Part shown: positions 19,820 to 28,982 of the stretch, piece after piece
Layout of the letters: the number at the start of each line of letters is the position of its first letter
Position numbering within the stretch: position 1 is the first letter of the stretch
Source: an uncultured Planctomycetota bacterium
Lineage (GTDB): Bacteria > Planctomycetota > GCA-002687715 > CAIWVZ01
Direction: 5' to 3'
DNA: 53,038 nt
Assembly: GCA_903916245.1 (NCBI GenBank)
Contig: CAIWVZ010000038.1
Span: 1-53,038, forward strand
Made by a program: the position numbers and the translations under genes
The notes under the pieces: generated by a model
Database searches by the model: none
What the model was told of the DNA's origin: nothing
What the model saw: the letters and a program-made list of their open reading frames with translations, nothing else

Positions 19820-20806
19820 ATGTCGACGCGCTTCCTCGCCGCCGCCCTGCTCGCCGCGGGCGCCATCGCCGCTCAAACGCCCTACGTCTTCCACCCGGAC
19901 GACAACACGACGGCGTACACGGCCCCCATCAACAACTTCCCGTGGTACACGACCACCACGGGATACCGCGCTCAGACGATCTTCCCCGCTTCGGCACTGT
20001 TGAACGTCGCGGGCGACATCACGTCGATCGCTCCGTTCCTCGGCGTCTCCACCCCGGCCGGGACGGCGACGGTTACGTACACGGTGATTCAAGTCACGAT
20101 CGGTCGTGCGGCGTCCCCCACGCTGACCACGACCTTCGCGAACAACATCGTTCCCGGGACGGGCGTGCAGGTGTTGAATCTCACGAACCTCACCGTCAAC
20201 TCGCCGGTCAACGGGTGGTACGACATTCCGCTTCAGATCCCCTTCACCTACACGGGCGGGGATCTCGTGCTCGACGTCACCACGCAGGTTCCTTCCGCGG
20301 TCTACTTCTCATCGTCCGTCGGCGGTTCGACCGCCCCCGTCCCCCGTCTGACGGCGTCGGGTCTCGCGCCGGTGACGGGCAGCGTCTCGACGTCCGGAGG
20401 AACGAAGTACCGCCTCGGCTACAACCCGATCAACCGACTGATCGCGTCGACCATGGGCAACGGCGCGGGCGATCTCACGCTCGCCGTGCAGAATCTCGTC
20501 CCCAATGCGACGGAGGGCTTCCTCCTCATCTCGACCGACGCGACCCATCCGCTCGGGACCGGCCCGATGTTGGGGCTGTGGCCGGACGCCCTCACTTGGC
20601 AGATCGTGATGGAACCGTTGGCGCTCGGCAGCCCGTTCCATTTCCCCTGCAACACCGGGTTCGGGCTTTTCCCCGACCAGCCCCTCTCCGTCCCTGCGGG
20701 ATCGCTTTCGTTCCTCGCGGGGCAGTCGTGGGACTTCGGGTTCGCCGTCTTCGCGCCGGGGTTCAACTACCTCGGCCGATCCCCGGTCAACCGCGTCGTG
20801 TGGTGA
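19820..20806 (+). CDS. Secreted hypothetical protein
   Basis: MSTRFLAAALLAAGAIAAQTPYVFHPDDN signal; C-terminus GNGAGDLTLAVQNLVPNATEGFLLISTD... shared with the next gene. Confidence 0.75.
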   Translation: MSTRFLAAALLAAGAIAAQTPYVFHPDDNTTAYTAPINNFPWYTTTTGYRAQTIFPASALLNVAGDITSIAPFLGVSTPAGTATVTYTVIQVTIGRAASPTLTTTFANNIVPGTGVQVLNLTNLTVNSPVNGWYDIPLQIPFTYTGGDLVLDVTTQVPSAVYFSSSVGGSTAPVPRLTASGLAPVTGSVSTSGGTKYRLGYNPINRLIASTMGNGAGDLTLAVQNLVPNATEGFLLISTDATHPLGTGPMLGLWPDALTWQIVMEPLALGSPFHFPCNTGFGLFPDQPLSVPAGSLSFLAGQSWDFGFAVFAPGFNYLGRSPVNRVVW

Positions 20807-20840
20807 TCGACGCCGATCGCCTCCCCATGAAGGGGAAACA

Positions 20841-20877
20841 AGGCCCCGTCGCCTCGCGGCAGCGGGGCTTTTCCTTT
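20841..20877 (+). terminator. Rho-independent terminator
   Basis: GCCCCG-TCGCCTCGCGGCAG-CGGGGC followed by TTTTCCTTT, 37 nt after the stop at 20806. Confidence 0.75.
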
Positions 20878-20933
20878 ACTCTCGCAAACAGGCCGCCCGA
20901 CGGCGTGACCGCCTTCCCGATGGAGATCGCCCC

Positions 20934-22208
20934 ATGAAGACCCTCGCAATCGCCGCGCTCGTCATCACCGCGGCCGCCCACGCGCAGTTCTCCCAATCGC
21001 TCCCGAACGGTCTCCTGACCGCGGAGGGAAGTTCGTCGTCCTCGTATCCGTTCGCGACGGCGAATCCGAACTTTTGGCATTGGAACTACGACACGTCGAA
21101 CTTCGTCTCCACGGGGCCGATCCTCATCCACACCGTGTCGTTCCGTGCGAACGGCGGCGCGACCGCCAACGGCGGCACCCTGCCGATCGAACTCACGATG
21201 TGCTCGTCCTTGGTCGATTGGTCGACGACCGGAAGCACGACGTCCTACGCCGCCGTGATGGATACCGACGCCACCCTCGTCTTCTCGGGCAACGTCACGT
21301 TCCCGGCGGGGACGAACACGACGCCCGCGGCATGGATCCCGGTCACGCTTCAGACCCCGTTTCTCTACGATCCGACGCTCGGGAAAGACTTCATCCTTCA
21401 AATCAAATCCGCCGGTCCGAACGCGGCGGTCATGTCCGCGATCGATCTCCACTCCGGCGGCAGCGCTCAGCGCTACGGCAGCCAAACCAGCGCCACGCTC
21501 GCCGCGGCGAACTTCGCGAACACCAACATCGTCGGCGTCTGCAAGATCGACTACACGCCGCCCGCGGGGCTCTTCACGTCGTTTACCGCGACGCCCCTCG
21601 TCGGACGCGCACCGCTGACCGTCCAGTTCACGAACACGACGTGGACGAGCGATCCGAGTGGTGTGACGAGTTTCGCCTGGGACTTCGACGGTGATTCGAT
21701 CGTCGATTCCACACTCCCGAACCCCATCCACACGTACCTGACCCCCGGCCCGCAAACGGTCACGCTGACGACGACGGACACGATCCACTCGCCGAACACG
21801 CTGACACGCCCCAACCTGATCAACGTCCAGCAGTATCTGTTCTCGGCGGTGACGTCGGGGGGTGGTCTCGGCGACCTTATTCTCACGGGAGTTCCGGGTC
21901 TCGGTGCCCCGACGTCGACGGAAGGCTACACGTTCATCTCGTTCGCCATCCCGGCCGCCGTCGGCACGGGCCCCTTCTTCGGGTTGAGTCCGGATGCGGC
22001 GACTTGGTCGAGCTTCTCCTACGCCGCCGCTCCGGGATTCCCGTTGCACTACATCCGTGTTCCCGGTGTCTATCCGGAAGCACCGCTCGTCGCACCTCCG
22101 GGAACGTTTTCCGGGTTCACCGGCATCACGATCGATTTCGTCCAAGTCGGCGTCACGCCCGCGTTCGGACTCGCATTCGTGAGTAACGTGTCACGCGCGA
22201 CCTTCTGA
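20934..22208 (+). CDS. Secreted protein with PKD-like domain
   Basis: MKTLAIAALVITAAAHAQ signal; PLTVQFTNTTWTSDPSGVTSFAWDFDGDSIVDSTLPNPIHTYLTPGPQTVTLTTTD (PKD motif). Confidence 0.8.
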   Translation: MKTLAIAALVITAAAHAQFSQSLPNGLLTAEGSSSSSYPFATANPNFWHWNYDTSNFVSTGPILIHTVSFRANGGATANGGTLPIELTMCSSLVDWSTTGSTTSYAAVMDTDATLVFSGNVTFPAGTNTTPAAWIPVTLQTPFLYDPTLGKDFILQIKSAGPNAAVMSAIDLHSGGSAQRYGSQTSATLAAANFANTNIVGVCKIDYTPPAGLFTSFTATPLVGRAPLTVQFTNTTWTSDPSGVTSFAWDFDGDSIVDSTLPNPIHTYLTPGPQTVTLTTTDTIHSPNTLTRPNLINVQQYLFSAVTSGGGLGDLILTGVPGLGAPTSTEGYTFISFAIPAAVGTGPFFGLSPDAATWSSFSYAAAPGFPLHYIRVPGVYPEAPLVAPPGTFSGFTGITIDFVQVGVTPAFGLAFVSNVSRATF

Positions 22209-22260
22209 AATCGCGGGTGCACGCGGTTGCCGTCGGCGCGGCGATCTGCCACCGTGCATC

Positions 22261-23610
22261 ATGCGATTTACCGATCTCGGGCTGCACGCGGACATCGTTC
22301 GGGGCATCAAGGACCTCGGCTATCAACGGCCGACGCCGATCCAGGAGTCCGCGATGCCCGCGGCCCTCGAGGGGAAAGATCTTCTCGCGTGCGCGGCGAC
22401 CGGCAGCGGCAAGACCGCCGCTTTCGTCGTTCCGATTCTCCAACGGCTGATCGCGAAGCCCCGGGCGGGGACCCGCGCTCTGATCCTGACGCCGACGCGC
22501 GAACTCGCGGCGCAAATCGCCGAGTCGATTTCCGAACTGGCCGTCCACACCCCGCTGTCGGGTGCCGCCATCTACGGGGGCGTGAGCATGGGCCCGCAGG
22601 AACACGCGCTGCGCACCGGCGTCGACATCATCGTCGCCACGCCGGGTCGTCTGCTCGATCACCTGCGTTTTCCCTACTGCAATTTCGAGCGTCTCGAAGT
22701 TCTCGTTCTCGACGAGGCCGATCGGATGCTCGACATGGGATTCCTCCCCGATATTCGTCGCATCCTGAAGCGCCTTCCGACGCGCCGTCAGACGTTGTTC
22801 TTCTCGGCCACCATGCCGCCGCCCATCGCCGAACTCTCGCGCGAAATGTTGCACGCGCCGACCATGATCGATCACGCGCGCCGCGCCGAACCGCCCGCGC
22901 TCATCGACCAACGCGCTTTCGCCGTCGACGGCACACGCAAGTCGGAGTTGCTCTACGACCTCATCACGAAGGGCGAGATCAAGGACGCGATCGTCTTCAC
23001 GCGAACCAAGGCCCGCACCAATCGACTCGCGGAGTTCCTCGAGAAGCGCGGAGTCGCCTGCGGCCGCCTCCACGGAAACCGTTCGCAACGTCAACGTGAA
23101 ACCGCCCTCGATCAGTTCAAATCGGGGAAGACCCGCATCCTCGTCGCCACCGACATCGCGGCGCGCGGAATCGACGTGCAACAACTCGGGCACGTGGTCA
23201 ACTTCGACGTTCCCCACGTCCCCGAAGACTACATCCATCGCGTAGGACGTACGGGTCGCGCGGGATCCGCGGGCGAAGCCATCACCTTCGTGTCTCCCGA
23301 AGAAGAGAAGGACTTTCGGGCCATCGAGCGCGCCATCGACCGCGTCGTCGAACGCATCCGGCACCTCGACTACACCCGTCCCTCGGCCGACGCGACGAAG
23401 CGTCCGCCCGCACGCGGCCCTCAACAAGCACCGCAACGCGCCCCGGCACGCGGCCCGCAGAGCGCGGCGCCCCGAGCGCCTGCGCGAAAGCCCGCCGAAA
23501 GCCCGCGCCCGTTCTTCCACAAGGGAGTTTCGGAGCGTCCGACGGGTCGTGCCGTGACGCGAACCCATGGACGTTCGGGCGGCGGCCCGCGGCGTCGGCG
23601 TTCGCGCTGA
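22261..23610 (+). CDS. DEAD-box RNA helicase (RhlE-like) with Pro/Ala/Arg-rich tail
   Basis: MRFTDLGLHADIVRGIKDLGYQRPTPIQESAMPAALEGKDLLACAATGSGKTAAF...LTPTRELAAQI...VLDEADRMLDMGF...FSATMP...HRVGRTGRAG. Confidence 0.97.
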   Translation: MRFTDLGLHADIVRGIKDLGYQRPTPIQESAMPAALEGKDLLACAATGSGKTAAFVVPILQRLIAKPRAGTRALILTPTRELAAQIAESISELAVHTPLSGAAIYGGVSMGPQEHALRTGVDIIVATPGRLLDHLRFPYCNFERLEVLVLDEADRMLDMGFLPDIRRILKRLPTRRQTLFFSATMPPPIAELSREMLHAPTMIDHARRAEPPALIDQRAFAVDGTRKSELLYDLITKGEIKDAIVFTRTKARTNRLAEFLEKRGVACGRLHGNRSQRQRETALDQFKSGKTRILVATDIAARGIDVQQLGHVVNFDVPHVPEDYIHRVGRTGRAGSAGEAITFVSPEEEKDFRAIERAIDRVVERIRHLDYTRPSADATKRPPARGPQQAPQRAPARGPQSAAPRAPARKPAESPRPFFHKGVSERPTGRAVTRTHGRSGGGPRRRRSR

Positions 23611-23620
23611 CGCCGAACGA

Positions 23621-24598
23621 TCAGTTCGCTCCGACCCGCTCCGTCGTCGTCGACACCGAAACGTCGTCGCGCGTCGGAGCGACCTTCATCGCCCGACCGG
23701 GTTCGGCCAGTAGATTGACGTAGTCGTCGCGCTGCGTGAAGCGTTTCATGAATGCGTCGACGTCCCCCAACGGCCGGGCTTCTCCCGTCGATTCGTCGAC
23801 GATCGACAATCCGTATCCCAGATGTTCGAAGAGTCGGAGCACGTCCTCCGGTACGTCCCCCGCGGCACGGATCCACGCGGGCATGAATTCGAGCAACACG
23901 GTCGGCTGGTCGTGGCGCAACGTTCCGAGCATCCCGCGCAACGCCTTCGCTTCCCAACCTTCGATATCGATCTTCACCAGCGTCACCCGACCGATGCCCG
24001 ACCGCTCGACGATGGCGTCGACGGGCAACACCGGGACCGTCTCGACACCCTCGGATCCCTTGAACCCGACGAGAGAGTGCTGGCCCTTGTTGTTCGGATC
24101 GAGGTGTAGGTCCGCGGATCCGACGGTTGCGCCGACGGCGGCCCGAACGACGGACACGTTGGCGAATCCGTTCATTTTGACCGACGCGTCCAACAACGTC
24201 GCGTTCTCGGTGTTGGGTTCAACGCTGACGACACGGCCGCGTGTCGCGCCGCCCGCCGCCACCACCGAGTAGAGCCCGATGTTCGCGCCGATATCGAGGA
24301 CGCGCGATTCGGGCCGCAGGAGGCGACGCCAGCACGCGAGTGACCCGGTTTCATAACTGTTCAGCGCGAGAGCCCCCGAGACCACGGGATCGTCTCGGTT
24401 CAGAATCAGCACCCCTTCGGGCAATGAAACGCTCGAAGGAATAATCCGCCGCAAGATGAAATGCGCGGCGGCACGCATGGGCCGCGGCTTGAGGATGGTC
24501 TTGTAGATGACCATGGGTGCGGTCGCGGGAAGCACCGAAAGCACGCGGGACACGATTCCCCGCAACACCGATCCGAACGTCGTCGTCGCACCCGCCAT
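23621..24598 (-). CDS. FkbM family methyltransferase
   Basis: LRPESRVLDIGANIGLYSVVAAGGATRGRVVSVEPNTENATLLDASVKMNGFANVSVVRAAVG...LVKIDIEGWEAKALRGM. Start uncertain (MVMAGATT at 24604 or MAGATT at 24598). Confidence 0.85.
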   Translation of the reverse strand: MAGATTTFGSVLRGIVSRVLSVLPATAPMVIYKTILKPRPMRAAAHFILRRIIPSSVSLPEGVLILNRDDPVVSGALALNSYETGSLACWRRLLRPESRVLDIGANIGLYSVVAAGGATRGRVVSVEPNTENATLLDASVKMNGFANVSVVRAAVGATVGSADLHLDPNNKGQHSLVGFKGSEGVETVPVLPVDAIVERSGIGRVTLVKIDIEGWEAKALRGMLGTLRHDQPTVLLEFMPAWIRAAGDVPEDVLRLFEHLGYGLSIVDESTGEARPLGDVDAFMKRFTQRDDYVNLLAEPGRAMKVAPTRDDVSVSTTTERVGAN

Positions 24599-24606
24599 AA
24601 CCACCG

Positions 24607-24631
24607 CCTTGCCGCACGCCGTGCGGCAAGG
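24607..24631 (-). terminator. Hairpin downstream of the 24672..26294 gene
   Basis: CCTTGCCGCAC-GCC-GTGCGGCAAGG, perfect 11-bp stem in the short intergenic gap. Confidence 0.45.
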
Positions 24632-24671
24632 TTCTCATCGGTCGATTCGGCGAAGGGCGTTTAGGTTCCGA

Positions 24672-26294
24672 TCAAAGCACCGTAATCGTCAACGGCGGCG
24701 AAATGTTTCCCACACCGGTCGGATTGGAGGCGTCGACGACGACGAGAGCCGCGTGAAAGACGATCCCGGCGAGCGACGGCACCGCGGGAATCGCGATGAA
24801 CCCTTGCGCCAGTCCCGCGGAATCCAAGGTCCCGACGTTGCCGACGAAAACTCCGTTGCCGGGCGACAAAGAGAGTTGCAGGAGAAAGTCGTAGTTGAGC
24901 GGAATCACCCGAGCGTCGGCGAGCGGAATCCCGGGTTGTGTCCCCGCCGCGAAACCGACGACGAAAGGAAGGTTCGCGTCGGAGGGACTGGAGCAATTGA
25001 ACGTCGCCAACGACCCGACCGTCGCCGGCGTCGCCAACGCGACGTTCGCCCCGCCCGCGGCTCCGATGCGCTGGAACATGTAGGCGTAGGGACCGGGTGC
25101 GGCGCCGTCACGCCACGTGACGTCGATCATGCCGCCCGTCCGGTTCGAGACCGGATACAGGGTGCCCCGGATCGCGGGAAGGTAATAGGCGTGACTCGCC
25201 GTCGTCGCGGGGCGCAAATCCAACACCGGTGTGAAGGTCGCGTCGCCGAGGTTCTTCTCCGCAAGTCGCAACGGACCGCCCGCGGAGAGATCGCGGTAGA
25301 CGGTCGAGCATTTCCCCGTCGTTTCGTCGGCGGCGATCGAGAAGATGAAGTAGTTGGCGATGTTGGTGTACTGCGCGGACGTCGCGGAGAAGAGCGGGGT
25401 CGACGGCGACCAAACGCCGTTCGGGTCGCGACGCAGGTAATTGAATCCCCATGTCGAACCCGCGGCCGCGTCGACGACGACGATGGCATGGACGTATCCG
25501 AGGTCGTCGGCCGCGAGCATTCCGTAATAGTCGTTGGTGGGCGTCGTGTTCCCGAGGATGGTGGTCGTCGTCGCCCACCCCGATGCGGGGTTGTAGACGC
25601 GGTGTTCGATATTTCCGGAACCGACTCCTCGGTAGAAGGCGGCGTGGATCTGTCCGGCGGCGTCGACCGTGATGCGGGTGTTTTGCGCACTTCCCGACGG
25701 GCTGATCGCGCCGACGTCCGTGAACGTATTCCCGGCGGCCGATGGAGCGGTGCTCTTCAAGAGTTTCTCCACCCACGACGTGGCCCCGTGCGCAACCAAC
25801 CAAATCGTGTCCGACGCGTCCGCGATGACGTCGAGTGCCGCCGTGCGTGACGTGACCGCGGCCCCGGTCACGCTTCCCACGATAAGCGTTGGCGAGACGA
25901 CGTTGGTCGTCGGGTCGTAGTTCCGGTAGTACTGCTGGTAGTAGGACGGGTAGTAGTACCGTCCCCACGTCGCGTGAAGTTTTCCGGTTCCATCGACGCA
26001 CAGCGCGCAGACGTTGACGAGATTCGTTCCATTCAAACCCGAGGCCGCATCGTTGAAGACGACGGTGCTCGAAGTCCACGTCGCCCCGCCGTCGAGGCTC
26101 GATTGAAGAACGAGGGGCCGGTCGCCCCCCGCGACGTCGACCATCGAAAGCGTCCACAACCGCCCGGATCCATCCCGAACCAAGTTCCGGGCGTTGTATC
26201 CGGTTCCCGCCGTCGTCGATTGTTGAAGGATGGCCTGCGCCGCGACGGGCAGGGCCATGAATACGACGACCGCGACAACAGTGCGCAACGACAT
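24672..26294 (-). CDS. Secreted protein with an Asp-box/BNR-like motif and C-terminal planctomycete-type domain
   Basis: MSLRTVVAVVVFMALPVAAQAI signal; SSLDGGATWTSS (Asp-box); C-terminus FIAIPAVPSLAGIVFHAALVVVDASNPTGVGNISPPLTITVL. Confidence 0.7.
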   Translation of the reverse strand: MSLRTVVAVVVFMALPVAAQAILQQSTTAGTGYNARNLVRDGSGRLWTLSMVDVAGGDRPLVLQSSLDGGATWTSSTVVFNDAASGLNGTNLVNVCALCVDGTGKLHATWGRYYYPSYYQQYYRNYDPTTNVVSPTLIVGSVTGAAVTSRTAALDVIADASDTIWLVAHGATSWVEKLLKSTAPSAAGNTFTDVGAISPSGSAQNTRITVDAAGQIHAAFYRGVGSGNIEHRVYNPASGWATTTTILGNTTPTNDYYGMLAADDLGYVHAIVVVDAAAGSTWGFNYLRRDPNGVWSPSTPLFSATSAQYTNIANYFIFSIAADETTGKCSTVYRDLSAGGPLRLAEKNLGDATFTPVLDLRPATTASHAYYLPAIRGTLYPVSNRTGGMIDVTWRDGAAPGPYAYMFQRIGAAGGANVALATPATVGSLATFNCSSPSDANLPFVVGFAAGTQPGIPLADARVIPLNYDFLLQLSLSPGNGVFVGNVGTLDSAGLAQGFIAIPAVPSLAGIVFHAALVVVDASNPTGVGNISPPLTITVL

Positions 26295-26432
26295 GGGGAA
26301 TCTCCTCGTCCGCGTTCCGATACTCGTTCCGACGCCGACGGCGCGAAACGGTGCGTCGACGATCCTAGTCCCGCACTCGCCCGACTGCCAACTCGCCCAC
26401 CGTGATTTCGGAGCGTCCCGTCCCGACCCGGT

Positions 26433-27377
26433 TCATTCGGAATCGAGGGCCCCGTCGACGGGCGCCGATCGGCGGACCACCGCGACGTCTTGCCACCCAC
26501 GCAATCCCCCGACCGCGTAGTCGACCACTTCCAAAGATGCGCGCCGGCATGCCTCTTCGAAACAATCCTTCGAAACGTAGGTCAGTCCATAATCGTCGCC
26601 GGCTCGTGCCGCGTCGAGTTCTTCCCTTCCATAAGGACGATAAACGAAGCGCCGATCGCCGAGTTCGTCCGCCAACGTGTTCGCCTCTTCGGATGAGAAC
26701 TTGAAGTAACGCTGCAGGACGGCGTTCGTGGCGACGTACCGGAGAGACCACTCACCGTGAAGCGTCACGATGCCGACTCCTCGCGACGCAAGCGCGCCCG
26801 CCACCTTCATCAACCAGGCATCGAAGCAGGACGACGAAAGGTGGGTGAACACCGAGACGGCGAGAACACACTCGTAGCCCCGACCGATGTCCGCCACCTC
26901 GGCATCGGACGGAATACGAAACGACCTCAATTCGGGAAGGTGTTCGCCGCACCACGCGACATGGTCGGGATTCGTATCCGCGAGCGCGACGCGTAGACTC
27001 GATGCGTTCATCAAGTGTCGGCTCACACGACCGCAGCCCCCTCCGAGATCGAGCAATCGACGAGGCTCGTCACGATGCACGAGTGGTACGTACCTTCCGA
27101 GGATCTCGATCACCATGCGTGCGTCGACGAGTCCGGTCCAAAGAAACATGGCCGGGTCCACGTCCGCCACGATGCTGCGCAGAGCGTCCGGAGGGATCGG
27201 CGGGATCGCGTCCGCCTCGCACGCCTCGGCAAGGGGGGCGACCGCACCCCACATCTCTTCGAGCCGACACCCCAAGATGAGTTTGGCGATCTTCCATCCG
27301 GGATCGGCACCGCACTTCGATTCCATGAGGCGCCGGGACGACTCCGACAAGAGACTCTCGATCGGTTGGGGTTCCAT
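26433..27377 (-). CDS. Class I SAM-dependent methyltransferase
   Basis: RRLLDLGGGCGRVSRHLMNASSLRVALADTNPDHVAWCGEHLP...GYECVLAVSVFTHLSSSCFDAWLMKVAGAL. Confidence 0.75.
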   Translation of the reverse strand: MEPQPIESLLSESSRRLMESKCGADPGWKIAKLILGCRLEEMWGAVAPLAEACEADAIPPIPPDALRSIVADVDPAMFLWTGLVDARMVIEILGRYVPLVHRDEPRRLLDLGGGCGRVSRHLMNASSLRVALADTNPDHVAWCGEHLPELRSFRIPSDAEVADIGRGYECVLAVSVFTHLSSSCFDAWLMKVAGALASRGVGIVTLHGEWSLRYVATNAVLQRYFKFSSEEANTLADELGDRRFVYRPYGREELDAARAGDDYGLTYVSKDCFEEACRRASLEVVDYAVGGLRGWQDVAVVRRSAPVDGALDSE

Positions 27378-27747
27378 ACGCGCAAGTCTCGGGCGACGGG
27401 GTCGACGATCAACGTGTTTCGATCTTTTCGAACAAAGCGGGCGTGACTTATGGATCTCAAACCGTTCAAAAAGGCACGACGCCGACGGGCACGAACTTCG
27501 CCGGGATCCGCCCCCGCGCTCCGAATAGACGCACCCTGCACGACGGAGCGGAGCGGAACCACCAAAGCATCGACGACACCATCATCGCCCCGAATGGTGA
27601 GGTTGGTACGGCTGCACGAAAGCTGCGCTGCCGTCAGCGCCTCGGTGGGATGTTCAAGCACGACTCCGCGTCGCGACCTGAGCAGCCACCAAGCCGTTCA
27701 TTGACAATCTGAGACACGTCGGACGAAGAGCCACGGCGAAGATCTGT

Positions 27748-27772
27748 CCCGTGTGGTGCAAAACCTCATCCG
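27748..27772 (-). repeat. Dispersed 25-nt repeat copy A
   Basis: Plus strand CCCGTGTGGTGCAAAACCTCATCCG; matches copies B, C, D. Confidence 0.6.
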
Positions 27773-28414
27773 AGCCCCCACGTTCCTGCATATTTCACGT
27801 GGTTCTCGCTTCAGAGCGCCGGACGACGAGCCCGAGGCCAGCGAGGCTCTCAGTCTAGACCCGCGGTCGACGTCGGGACATTTCTGGTCGTGGTGTGGAG
27901 CGTCGGTCCTGTTCTGGCCGTGGCCGTGATGGTCGTCGCTTGACTTGCTGCAAACGTGCCGACGCCCCCCGATGACGGAGGACGTGCCGCCTGCCAGCCA
28001 TGGCGCGAAGGATGACACCATCTCGGCCTGATGCGATCCCAATGGGCCCCGCCGTCACACCCGATGGCGCGATCCAAGCGGGCGGCTCGCCAGATCGGCA
28101 AGGCCTCGCAAGTCTGGACCTTCTCGATCGATTCCAGCACCGAGCAGTCCGTAGCCCCCGGCCGGGGCATGGGCACCAGGGCCGCCAGAGTTCGGTAGGC
28201 ATCCGGAGGCTGGCGCCGGACCACCAAGGGCGCCGTTTGCCGTCGACATCCGTTACTCCGCAGCGGGGGGCTCTCTCGTGCTCGGCCTGCTAGCGCGTGA
28301 CGCCGCTACGCATGCCCCCGCCATGACGCCCACCCGGAGGCAGCGAGACTACCGATCTGGAATCGGAGACGACCACGTGGCCCATTCCACCCTTCAAGCC
28401 TGAACCTGCGGGCG

Positions 28415-28439
28415 CGGATGAGCGATCGCACCACACGGG
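28415..28439 (+). repeat. Dispersed 25-nt repeat copy B (inverted relative to A)
   Basis: CGGATGAGCGATCGCACCACACGGG. Confidence 0.6.
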
Positions 28440-28440
28440 A

Positions 28441-28605
28441 GAGGCCGTGGTGACGTTCTTCGGACTGCCGCGCGTCAGTATTGGCGGAATTGACGGCGCA
28501 CTAAAGTCATCGTCCTCTTCTGACTTGATGGCGGGGGCACGACACCTCGTCTCAAAGAGAACCGTTTGGGTCGTTACCGCGGCGAACCGCAAACTCCGCG
28601 GTTAG
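28441..28605 (+). pseudogene. Remnant 1: C-terminal end of serine-recombinase-like gene
   Basis: Reads EAVVTFFGLPRVSIGGIDGALKSSSSSDLMAGARHLVSKRTVWVVTAANRKLRG*; matches remnants 2 and 3 (VTFFGLPRV ... LMAGA). Confidence 0.6.
28524..28539. repeat. att-like core copy 1
   Basis: CTTGATGGCGGGGGCA, identical to 39300..39315, which overlaps the tRNA-fMet 3' end. Confidence 0.65.
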
Positions 28606-28685
28606 AACTTGACTCTTCAATTCGAGCACACTTGAACGTTACGAACTGCACCGGACGGGATGGGCATTGTTCGGCACACGGAATC

Positions 28686-28982
28686 CTATGGCTCAATCAC
28701 CTCCCAAGCATCGAGGGGAACGAGGTAGAACTTCAACGCGTATGCCTTTGCCGAATCGACCGAGTCCATCCAGTAATCCGCGATCCGATGATTCATAGCC
28801 CACGGACTCGACCCAGAGTCAGCCCGGTAGTACCACAGGAGGCACCCACCCCCGTCCGTACTACTCTCGATCTGAAGGCCTGACGGCAGATGTGGGTCAC
28901 TCTCAGCGAAAGGGACTCTCGATAACACGGCGTTTACATTGACGCATGCCCGAAGCTTCATTGTGGCGGTCTCCAAACTCAC
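28686..28982 (-). CDS. Candidate immunity protein for the RHS C-terminal toxin
   Basis: 98-aa ORF directly 3' of the RHS ORF with overlapping GTGA stop/start; alternative ATG at 28961 preceded by GGAG. Function inferred from position only. Confidence 0.5.
   Translation of the reverse strand: MSLETATMKLRACVNVNAVLSRVPFAESDPHLPSGLQIESSTDGGGCLLWYYRADSGSSPWAMNHRIADYWMDSVDSAKAYALKFYLVPLDAWEVIEP

Noticed and set aside
20829-20877. sRNA candidate between 20806 and 20934
   Set aside because: Better explained as a simple Rho-independent terminator.
27378-28414. Possible transposase fragments in the left part of the island (e.g. ESIEKVQTCEALPIWRAARLDRAIGCDGG)
   Set aside because: No motif I can tie to a transposase family; ORFs are short and overlapping, so left unassigned.
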